Of a DNA stretch of 64,000 nucleotides, positions 7,918 through 14,590 are shown piece after piece. Source of the DNA: JAJDTQ01 sp963422385 (GTDB lineage: Bacteria > Desulfobacterota > Binatia > UBA9968 > JAJDTQ01). The stretch spans positions 1-64,000 of the forward strand of contig OY729432.1 in the NCBI GenBank assembly GCA_963422385.1, written 5' to 3'. The position numbers and the translations under genes were made by a program. The notes under the pieces are model-generated. The model searched no databases and was not told where the DNA came from. It was given only the letters and a program-made list of their open reading frames with translations. The first letter of the stretch is position 1; every line of letters begins with the position of its first letter.

Positions 7918-8801
7918 CGGCGCAGATCGACCTTTCCCGGCTTCCGGCGCCGGACGTGGTGGAGGCGCTGGACTACGAGGCGGTCCTCACGGCGATGATC
8001 GCGGAGTTGCGTGCGCGCTGGCCGGAGTACGACGCGGCCGAGTTGGAGAGCGAGCCGGCCCGGAAGATCCTCGAAGTGTGCGCGTACCGGGAGTTGCTGC
8101 TGCGGCAGCGGGTGAACCAGGCGGCGCGGTCGGTGATGCCGGCGTTTGCCAAAGGGAATGACCTGGACCACCTGGCGGCCCTGGTGGGGGTCCGGCGGCA
8201 GGTGGTGAAGGCGGGCGACCCCGGGGCGTTGCCGCCAGTGCCGCCGACTTATGAGGATGATGAGCGCCTGCGCGCCCGGGTGCAGCTGGCGCCCGAGGCG
8301 TTCACCGCGGCCGGCTCGGTGGGGGCGTACCGGGCTCGGGCGTTGGAGGCGGACCCTCGGGTGAAGGACGTGTCGGTGAGCAGTCCCAAGCCGGGGGAGG
8401 TGGAGGTGACGGTGCTGGCGGAGGAGGGGGACGGGCGCGATCCGGGCGGGCTGGCCAAGGTCGTTGAGGCGGCGCTGAGCGCGGATGAGGTGCGGCCGCT
8501 CACGGACGTGGTGCGGGTCAGGGGGGCGCAGGTGGCCGGGTACAGGATCGAGGCGGAGTTGGCGGTGGGGTCGGGTCCGGACGCACAGGCGGTGCGGGCG
8601 GCTGCGGAGGCCGGGGTGCGGGCCTTTGCGGGCGAGCGTCACCGCCTCGGGGCCCGGGTTCCGTTGTCGGGGCTGTACGCGGCCCTGCACGTGGCCGGGG
8701 TCCAGGGGGTGACGTTGAAACAGCCGGATCGGGATGTAACGGCAACGGTGCGGGAGGCGCCGTTCGCCGGGTCGGTGGCCGTGGAGGTTGCCGGTGGCTG
8801 A
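7914..8801 (+). CDS. J: Baseplate protein J
   Basis: A 295-residue gpJ-type baseplate wedge protein starting at GTG 7914 inside the W stop (GTGA). Typical features are the N-terminal IDLSRLPAPDVVEALDYEAV, EPARKILEVCAYRELLLRQR, GNDLDHLAALVGVRR, and the C-terminal GVQGVTLKQPDRDV. Length and layout equal P2 J. It forms the wedge together with W and I. Confidence 0.9.
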   Translation: MTAQIDLSRLPAPDVVEALDYEAVLTAMIAELRARWPEYDAAELESEPARKILEVCAYRELLLRQRVNQAARSVMPAFAKGNDLDHLAALVGVRRQVVKAGDPGALPPVPPTYEDDERLRARVQLAPEAFTAAGSVGAYRARALEADPRVKDVSVSSPKPGEVEVTVLAEEGDGRDPGGLAKVVEAALSADEVRPLTDVVRVRGAQVAGYRIEAELAVGSGPDAQAVRAAAEAGVRAFAGERHRLGARVPLSGLYAALHVAGVQGVTLKQPDRDVTATVREAPFAGSVAVEVAGG

Positions 8802-9324
8802 CACGCTGCTGCCGCCCAACGCCTCGCCGCTGGAGCGGGGGCTGGAGCAGGCCTCGGCGCGGCAGGCCGACGTGCCGGTCCCGATCTCCGCTCTGTGGCG
8901 ACCGGAACAATGCCCTTCTTATCTGCTGCCCTGGCTGGCCTGGGCGGTGTCGGTGGATGCCTGGGACCCGGACTGGCCCGAGGAAGCGCGGCGCGAGGCC
9001 GTGGCGCGGAGCATCGCGCTGCACCGGCGCAAGGGCACGGCCTGGGCAGTGCGGGACGCCCTGGAGCGCTTGGGCGCGGTCTACGACCTGACCGAGTTGA
9101 CGGGCGGGAAGCACCACCGCATGGCCATCGCGGTCTACAACAGCGGCGCGCTGCTGAGTGCGGGGGTGGCGCGGGTCCGGGAGCAGGTGGACGCGGCCAG
9201 GCGGGCCTCGGTGCACTACACGCTGACCTTGGTGGCCGGCGCCGCGGGCGAGGTCCCGATGGCGGCCGGGGCGGGGGCCGCCTCGGTGTGCACGGCTCCC
9301 CTGACGCTGGAGGTGCGGGCGTGA
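8794..9324 (+). CDS. I: Tail protein I
   Basis: A 176-residue gpI-like baseplate protein. The start LLPPNASPLERGLEQASAR and the core LPWLAWAVSVDAWDPDWPEE then IALHRRKGTAWAVRDALERL are diagnostic. I choose GTG 8794, which overlaps the J stop; a TTG at 8788 is also possible. The stop overlaps the GTG of the fibre gene. It links the wedge to the tail fibres. Confidence 0.85.
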   Translation: MADTLLPPNASPLERGLEQASARQADVPVPISALWRPEQCPSYLLPWLAWAVSVDAWDPDWPEEARREAVARSIALHRRKGTAWAVRDALERLGAVYDLTELTGGKHHRMAIAVYNSGALLSAGVARVREQVDAARRASVHYTLTLVAGAAGEVPMAAGAGAASVCTAPLTLEVRA

Positions 9325-11174
9325 GCGCGCTGGTGCTGACCGACGCCGGGCGCACGGCCATGGCCGACGGCGGCAATCGGGGTCTGCGGCAGGTGCAACT
9401 CGTCTCCATGCAGATCGGCGACGGCGTGGGAGCGGTGGAAGCCTCGCGCGAGCATCTGCGGCGCAGGCGCGACGCCGCGGCCCTGACCGGCTCCACCGCG
9501 GTGGACGGCCGGCTGGCGGTGCGCGCGGACTTTCTGTCGGACACGGCTTATGCGGTGACGGAGATGGGACTGTTGGCGCGGGTGGGCGGGGTCGGCCGGG
9601 AGTTCCTGTTCGCCTACTGGTCCGCGCCCGCAGAAGACCGCGCACTCGCCCAGAAAGCGTCCGGGACCACGCTGGTGGTGGCTGCGGTGGTGGAGATCGT
9701 CCGGAGCGCGGCCGAGTTGGACGTCACCGTGTCGCCGGACGTGCACGTTGCGGCAACGACGTTCGCGGCGCTCTCGGACACCCCGGACGGGATCACCGCT
9801 CTGGGATGGGCGCGGGGCAACGCCGCCGGCGACGCCCTGGAGTTCACCGACCTGCCGGACGCCGCCGTGGCGGTCAAGGGCGTGTCCAGACGCGCCACCA
9901 ACGCCGAGGCCGAGGCCGGCAGGGAAGCCGCCGCCACGCTGGCGCCGGCTCAACTGCGCTACGCGGTCCCGCGGGTGAGCATCGAGGCGTCCTTGCCGCG
10001 GATCCGTGATGCGCGCTCCAGTGTCTACCTGGTCCTGGATTACCTGGAGAGCCGGCACCCGGCACTGGCCTTGGCCCAAGGCGGCATCTGGGACTTTGTG
10101 CCGTCCCTGGGCGCCTTCCCCTCGGCAGGGCCGTCCCGCTGGGGCCTGGCGCGGTTCGCGGACACCGATGAGATTCTGACCACGGTCCTGCCGTTGATCC
10201 ACGACCGCGCGGTCTCGCTCCGGGGGCTGCTGTCGAGGACCGCGGCGGAGTCCCGAACCGGACTCATCGCCCTCGCCACCGAAGCCGTGGCCGACGCGGG
10301 GACCGACCATACCGCGGCCATGACCGCTGCCCTGGTCAAGCGGCGGATAGAGGCGGCCGTTGCCAGCGGCAGTGGCCACAGTCATTCCGGCTATGCCGGC
10401 AGGAGCCACAGTCACGGTAGCCACAGTCATTCCGGCTATGCCGGCAGTGGCCACAGTCATTCCGGCTATGCCGACAGTAGCCACAGTCATTCCGGCTATG
10501 CCAGCAGTGGCCACAGTCACGGTAGCCACAGTCATTCCGGCTATGCCAGCAGTAGCCACAGTCACGGTGGCCACAGTCGCGTCACCGATGCGTGCTTTGC
10601 GCTCTCGACCCCGGTGCTGATGGGCGACGGGGTGAGTGTGAGGCCGGTCGGGGAGGTGCGGATCGGGGACTGGCTGGCCTCGCCCGCTGGGCCTCGGGAG
10701 GTGGTGGCGCTCGACGCGTCGGGGCGCTTCCACGACACGGTGGTCATCGCGGTCTCGGCGGGCGACAGAGAGATCGAGGTGGTGTGCACGCCGAACCACC
10801 GGTTCCTGACTCCGGGCGGGGGCTGGGCCTGCGTGACGCCGTGGCCGGCCCGCAAGCGCAGCCGGGTATGGCGTCCGGTGGTGGATGGCAGCGGCCGGCG
10901 GGAGGCTTGGCGGCGCGACCGGGTGATGGACAGGGAGAGACTGGTTGCGGGCGTGGCCGTCAAGGTGCTGTCGGCGGGCGGTCTGCACTGGGCAGGCCGG
11001 GTGACGAGTGTGCGTCCCGGCCCTCGGGTTCGCGTGGTGTCGCCGATCACTGGCGGGACCATCTACGTGGGCGGCGGCGCGGCAGCGTCCGCGGGCCACG
11101 CGCCCGAGACCGCGGGGATGAGGCGCGGGTCCGACGTGGCGGATTTCTTCCGGATGGGGGTTGGGGATGGATAG
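9321..11174 (+). CDS. Tail fibre protein with HSHSGYA repeats and C-terminal Hint domain
   Basis: A 617-residue fibre starting GTG 9321. Residues 1-150 resemble the P2 gpH/DUF3751 N-terminus that docks on the baseplate (LVLTDAGRTAMADGG; MGLLARVGGVGREFLFAYWS). Residues about 345-420 form a His/Ser/Gly/Tyr-rich array. From Cys425 a Hint (hedgehog/intein) domain follows: CFALSTPVLMGDGVSVRPV is block A-like, and CTPNHRFLTPGGGW, with Thr490 and His493, is block B-like. The C-terminus (GTIYVGGGAAASAGHAP) lacks the terminal His-Asn and any C-extein, so if active the domain could cleave at Cys425 rather than splice. HxH motifs in the array could bind metal, as at the T4 fibre tip. An adhesin region is not evident. 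It overlaps the ankyrin gene by 8 bases. Confidence 0.75.
   Translation: MSALVLTDAGRTAMADGGNRGLRQVQLVSMQIGDGVGAVEASREHLRRRRDAAALTGSTAVDGRLAVRADFLSDTAYAVTEMGLLARVGGVGREFLFAYWSAPAEDRALAQKASGTTLVVAAVVEIVRSAAELDVTVSPDVHVAATTFAALSDTPDGITALGWARGNAAGDALEFTDLPDAAVAVKGVSRRATNAEAEAGREAAATLAPAQLRYAVPRVSIEASLPRIRDARSSVYLVLDYLESRHPALALAQGGIWDFVPSLGAFPSAGPSRWGLARFADTDEILTTVLPLIHDRAVSLRGLLSRTAAESRTGLIALATEAVADAGTDHTAAMTAALVKRRIEAAVASGSGHSHSGYAGRSHSHGSHSHSGYAGSGHSHSGYADSSHSHSGYASSGHSHGSHSHSGYASSSHSHGGHSRVTDACFALSTPVLMGDGVSVRPVGEVRIGDWLASPAGPREVVALDASGRFHDTVVIAVSAGDREIEVVCTPNHRFLTPGGGWACVTPWPARKRSRVWRPVVDGSGRREAWRRDRVMDRERLVAGVAVKVLSAGGLHWAGRVTSVRPGPRVRVVSPITGGTIYVGGGAAASAGHAPETAGMRRGSDVADFFRMGVGDG
10366..10580 (+). 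repeat. In-frame tandem repeat encoding SGHSHSGYA units
   Basis: An array of near-identical 27-30-base units, each encoding S-(G/S)-H-S-H-S-G-Y-A. It contains five copies of HSGYA interspersed with short SHSHG spacers. It lies between the helical fibre body and the Hint domain. Such arrays recombine easily, so copy number should vary among relatives. Confidence 0.85.
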
Positions 11175-11910
11175 GTTGACGAGGCTGGAACAGCGGGAGC
11201 GGTGGGTGGTGCCGCCAGGGTGGACGGAACTCCACGTGGCCGCGGCCTACGGAGATCTGCCCAGGGTGTCGGCGCTGATCAAGACCGGCGCCGATGTCAA
11301 CGCGGCGCATGCGACGGGCGCTGTTCCGCTGCACGGCGCCGTCCGCTTCGGCCACCTGCCCGTGGTCGGGGCGCTGCTGAAGGCCGGGGCCGATCCTGAG
11401 GCGAAGCAGGACGGCGCCGGGCGGCCGATCCTCATCGCCGCTCAACACGGCCACCTGCCCGTGGTCGAGGCATTGATCAAGGTCGGGGTCGACGTCAACG
11501 CGGCGCGCAGCAATGGGCGCCGGGCCATCCACGGCGCCGTCCGCTTCGGATACGAGGGCATACTCGCGGTGCTGCTGAAGGCCGGGGCCGACATGGAGGC
11601 GCGGAACGCCGGTGGATGGACGCCGCTGAACGTCGCTGCGTGGTTCGGATGGTGGGACATCTGTTCGGTGCTGATCGATGCCGGGGCCGACATGGAGGCG
11701 CAGAACGGCCAGGGAGACACTCCCCTGCTGAGCGCGGCCAGGAGGGGAAAGACCATGGCTGCGGCGGTGCTCCTGCGTGCGGGCGCGGACCGTGCGGCAA
11801 AGGACCAGGACGGAGCCGCGGCGCTGGACCTCGCCGAGAAGCGCGGCCACGTGAGGGTGGCCGCGGAGATCCATGAGGCCGCCAGGAGCACGAAAGGAGA
11901 CGAACGATGA
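11167..11910 (+). CDS. Ankyrin-repeat protein in the tail operon
   Basis: A 247-residue protein made almost entirely of about seven ankyrin repeats: GWTELHVAAAYGDLPRVSAL, LIKTGADVNAAHATG, VPLHGAVRFGHLPVVGALLK, and later GGWTPLNVAAWFGWWDICSV and DTPLLSAARRGKTMAAAVLL. No signal peptide or membrane segment is visible. It overlaps the fibre stop by 8 bases, and its own stop overlaps the sheath ATG, so it is translated as part of the late operon. Ankyrin proteins are not a normal structural component here. By position it could be a cognate partner or immunity-type protein of the fibre Hint region, a fibre chaperone, or a host-interaction protein. The function is unknown. Confidence 0.8.
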   Translation: MDRLTRLEQRERWVVPPGWTELHVAAAYGDLPRVSALIKTGADVNAAHATGAVPLHGAVRFGHLPVVGALLKAGADPEAKQDGAGRPILIAAQHGHLPVVEALIKVGVDVNAARSNGRRAIHGAVRFGYEGILAVLLKAGADMEARNAGGWTPLNVAAWFGWWDICSVLIDAGADMEAQNGQGDTPLLSAARRGKTMAAAVLLRAGADRAAKDQDGAAALDLAEKRGHVRVAAEIHEAARSTKGDER

Positions 11911-13361
11911 GCACTGATTTTCTGCACGGGGTCGAGGTCGTCGAGGTGCAGGGCGGGGCGCGGCCGATCCGCACCGTCAAGTCCTCGGTCATCGGCCTGG
12001 TGGGCACCGCGCTCAAGGGGCCGGTGAACACCCCGACGCTGATCACCACGCGCCGGGAGGGCGTCGAGACCTTCGGGAGCGGTTTCGGCACCATCCCGGA
12101 CGCCCTCGACGCCATCTTCGACCAAGCCGGCGCCATGGTGGTGGCGGTCAACGTGTTCCAGCCCAAGGTCCACACGGCCGCGGCCACCGCGGTGATCGAA
12201 GCCTTCGGCAACGACGACGCAATCGTGCTGCCCGCGGCCCATTTTCCCGTCTCCGGCGTGGCGGTGAAGAACACCGTCGATAAAAATGGCTCCCCCGCTG
12301 CCGGGACCAAGACCTACCTCAAGGGCACGCACTACTCGCTGGATGAGGCGACCGGCAAGGTCACCCGCCTCGAGCCGGACAGCGGCGCCATAGTCGCGGA
12401 CGCCAAGATCCATATCGCCTACAAGGTCCCCGACGAATCCGACGCCGGTCTCATGACTGCGGTTGTCGGCGGCGTGGACGCGACCACCGGCGCGTACAAG
12501 GGACTCCAGGCGCTGCTGGCCGCGGAGAGCGTGTGCAAGGCTCAGCCCAGGATACTCATCGCGCCGGGGTACACCGGAACGCCGTCCAGCGAGGGCGGGG
12601 CCGGGACCGCGCTGGCGGAGATGTACGGCATCGCCGACCGCATGCGCGCGGTGATCATTGCCGACGGCCCCAACGACACCGACGCCAAGGCCATCGCCTT
12701 CCGGGAGTCCATCGGCCACCGCCGCACCTACGTCGTCGATCCACAGGTCAAGGTCTGGGACCACGAAGCCAACGGAGGCAAAGGCGGCGAAGCCGCGGCC
12801 CCGGCCTCCGCCCGGGTCGCCGGGGTCATGGCCAAGAGCGACGCCGAGCGCGGGTTCTGGTGGAGCCCGTCGAACCGCCCCATCTACGGCATCGTGGGCA
12901 CCGCCCGGCCGGTGGACTTCACCCTGGGCGACGCCAACGCCCGGGCCAACCATCTCAACGAGAACGAGGTGGCCACCATCATCCAGAAGGACGGCTACCG
13001 GCTCTGGGGCAACCGCACCTGCTCCGGGGATCCCAAGTGGGCGTTCCTGTCGGTGGTGCGCACCGCGGACATGATCAACGACAGCCTGCTGCGCGCCCAC
13101 ATGTGGGCCGTGGACCGCTGCATCACCAGGACCTACGTCGAGGACGTGACCGAAGGGGTCAACGCCTATCTGCGCCACCTCAAGGCCATCGGCGCCATCC
13201 TGGGCGGCCAGTGCTGGGCCGACCCCGAGCTCAACGCCAAGGATCAGATCGCCCAAGGCAAGGTGTGCTTCGACTTCGACTTCACCCCGCCCTACCCGGC
13301 CGAGCGCATCACCTTCCGCTCCCGCCTGGTCAACGACTACATCGAGGAGATATTCGCATGA
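11907..13361 (+). CDS. FI: Contractile tail sheath protein FI
   Basis: A 484-residue tail sheath. The N-terminal HGVEVVEVQGGARPIRTVKS then SVIGLVGTALKG is typical of P2 FI. The insertion region around residues 110-180 is beta-rich. The C-terminal domain has RPIYGIVGTARPVDFTLGDA, NHLNENEVATIIQKDGYRLW and FITFRSRLVNDYIEEI-like ending. It forms the contractile outer tube. The ATG overlaps the ankyrin stop and the stop overlaps the tube ATG. Confidence 0.95.
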   Translation: MSTDFLHGVEVVEVQGGARPIRTVKSSVIGLVGTALKGPVNTPTLITTRREGVETFGSGFGTIPDALDAIFDQAGAMVVAVNVFQPKVHTAAATAVIEAFGNDDAIVLPAAHFPVSGVAVKNTVDKNGSPAAGTKTYLKGTHYSLDEATGKVTRLEPDSGAIVADAKIHIAYKVPDESDAGLMTAVVGGVDATTGAYKGLQALLAAESVCKAQPRILIAPGYTGTPSSEGGAGTALAEMYGIADRMRAVIIADGPNDTDAKAIAFRESIGHRRTYVVDPQVKVWDHEANGGKGGEAAAPASARVAGVMAKSDAERGFWWSPSNRPIYGIVGTARPVDFTLGDANARANHLNENEVATIIQKDGYRLWGNRTCSGDPKWAFLSVVRTADMINDSLLRAHMWAVDRCITRTYVEDVTEGVNAYLRHLKAIGAILGGQCWADPELNAKDQIAQGKVCFDFDFTPPYPAERITFRSRLVNDYIEEIFA

Positions 13362-13861
13362 TCGAGGACGTGCTGAAGAACATGAACCTGTTCGTGGACG
13401 GCCGCGGCTACGCCGGCAAGGTGGACGAGTTGACTCCGCCCAAGCTCACGGTCAAGACCGAGGAGCACCGGGCCGGGGGCATGGACGCCCCGGTGGAGCT
13501 CGACATGGGCACGGAGAAGCTCGAATGCGACTTCTCCTCCTCGGCCATCGATGCCGAAACCCTCAAGCTCTGGGGCGTGGCCCCGGGCAACCTGGTGCCC
13601 TTCACTTTCCGCGGCGCCCTGCAGTCCGAGGACGGCTCGGTCAAGCCCCTGGCCATGCAGTGCCGCGGCCACGTGCGTGAGATCGACTTCGGTTCCTGGA
13701 AAGCCGGCGACAAGGCGGTCATGAAGGTCGCCGTGGCGCTCCGCTACTACAAGCTGGAGATCGACGGCGAAACCCTCCACGAGGTGGACGTCGAGAACAT
13801 GGTGCGCATCATCAACGGCACCGACCAGGTCCAGGCCCAGCGCGAAGCACTGGGAATCTAG
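13358..13861 (+). CDS. FII: Major tail tube protein FII
   Basis: A 167-residue inner-tube protein: LKNMNLFVDGRGYAGKVDEL at the start, DAPVELDMGTEKLECDFSSS, ALRYYKLEIDGETLHEVDVE and a final MVRIINGTDQVQAQREALGI. These match P2 FII. It polymerises inside the sheath around the tape measure. It starts within the sheath stop (ATGA). Confidence 0.95.
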   Translation: MIEDVLKNMNLFVDGRGYAGKVDELTPPKLTVKTEEHRAGGMDAPVELDMGTEKLECDFSSSAIDAETLKLWGVAPGNLVPFTFRGALQSEDGSVKPLAMQCRGHVREIDFGSWKAGDKAVMKVAVALRYYKLEIDGETLHEVDVENMVRIINGTDQVQAQREALGI

Positions 13862-13876
13862 GGAGAGGACAGAAAC

Positions 13877-14155
13877 ATGGAAACCATCCAACTCCAACAC
13901 CCTGTCACCATCGAAGGCACCGAGGTCAAGCAGCTGAACCTCAGACGGCCCAAGGTGCGCGACCTGCGCAACGCGGAAAAGACCGGCAAGGGGGCGGGCA
14001 ACGCGGAGACGGAAATCCGCCTGTTCGCCAACCTCTGCGAGGTGACCCCCGAGACCATCGAGCAACTCGACCTCGCCGACTACGGGCGGCTCCAAAAGGC
14101 ATACGAAGGTTTTTTGTCCGGGCAGGAGAGGTCCGAACCGCCCGCGCCCTCGTAG
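13877..14155 (+). CDS. E: Tail assembly chaperone E (P2 E / Mu gp41 type)
   Basis: A 92-residue tail assembly protein. METIQLQHPVTIEGTEVKQL is followed by LNLRRPKVRDLRNAEKTGKG and ETEIRLFANLCEVTPETIEQ, the usual pattern of gpE/gp41 chaperones that load the tape measure. The last part of the gene carries a slippery site at 14110-14116, so a fraction of ribosomes should continue into E' in the -1 frame. GGAGAGG precedes the ATG. Confidence 0.85.
   Translation: METIQLQHPVTIEGTEVKQLNLRRPKVRDLRNAEKTGKGAGNAETEIRLFANLCEVTPETIEQLDLADYGRLQKAYEGFLSGQERSEPPAPS
14110..14116 (+). promoter_or_regulatory. -1 frameshift slippery site TTTTTTG
   Basis: In the E frame the codons are GGT-TTT-TTG, so T-TTT-TTG is a canonical X-XXY-YYZ heptamer. 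A -1 slip changes the reading from E into the overlapping E' frame, which is open to 14268. The P2 FETUD operon uses programmed -1 frameshifting at the same gene pair. Confidence 0.8.
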
Positions 14156-14268
14156 CCCACGTGTTCCATCAGCCCTTCTCGGAGATCGACGAGATGGACC
14201 TGGACGAACTCATGGAGCTCTACGATGAGGCAAAGATGTTGCTCAGGATGATTTATGGAGGGCGGTAA
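14116..14268 (+). CDS. E' extension, reached by -1 frameshift from E (P2 GpE+E')
   Basis: After slippage at 14110-14116 the -1 frame continues from 14116 to TAA 14266-14268. It encodes VRAGEVRTARALVAHVFHQP followed by FSEIDEMDLDELMELYDEAK. The segment F-(H)-(W/Q)-P-x-SE-(L/I)-DEMDLDEL is the signature of the P2 GpE' family. A GTG at 14161 could also start it independently, but the P2 precedent favours the fusion. The product would be about 131 residues including E, an E+E' fusion needed at low level for tail length control. It overlaps the end of the antisense membrane gene by 26 bases. Confidence 0.75.
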   Translation, partial: VRAGEVRTARALVAHVFHQPFSEIDEMDLDELMELYDEAKMLLRMIYGGR

Positions 14269-14590
14269 GCACAGCAGCTTCCCGTCTGGCGTACTCCTGA
14301 AAACCTGAGGGCTTCTCCGGTTTGGAGCGCAGAAGCCGCGCCGCCAGCCGGAAGACGCCCTGGAGGACCAGCCCCAGGACCACCAAGGGAAGCGCCAGAA
14401 CCTGCATGACGGCCGCACCGATGAGACCCACCAGCATGGCAAGAAACACGCCGCCGACCATGGCCCGGCCCAGGCACGTTGTCAGATCAGCGCCCTCCCT
14501 CCAGTTCAAGGCGAACAGCAGGACCGCCGGCGCTACCATGACAACCATAAGGACCCCGTCCACCCAATCCAGCCTGGAGCGTTGATACAT
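14243..14590 (-). CDS. Small two-helix membrane protein, antisense to the tail operon
   Basis: A 115-residue protein, MYQRSRLDWVDGVLMVVMV at its start, with one clear hydrophobic segment at residues about 9-30 and a longer one at about 45-85 (AMVGGVFLAMLVGLIGAAVM, LALPLVVLGLVLQGV). A basic C-terminal tail follows. It fills the gap between E' and the tape measure but reads the opposite way; its ATG lies in a CATG shared with the tape-measure ATG. The plus-strand ORF in the same gap lacks recognisable features. Position and topology suggest a moron, for example superinfection exclusion or a lysogenic membrane factor, but no family is recognised. It is possibly not expressed. Confidence 0.45.
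   Translation of the reverse strand: MYQRSRLDWVDGVLMVVMVAPAVLLFALNWREGADLTTCLGRAMVGGVFLAMLVGLIGAAVMQVLALPLVVLGLVLQGVFRLAARLLRSKPEKPSGFQEYARREAAVLTALHKSS

Noticed and set aside
10366..10580. Regular repeats resembling a CRISPR array
   Set aside because: Repeats are in frame, encode HSHSGYA and lack unique spacers of constant length.
14322..14585. Plus-strand ORF in the gap before the tape measure
   Set aside because: Ser/Thr/Arg-rich shadow; the minus-strand frame has coherent hydrophobic segments.
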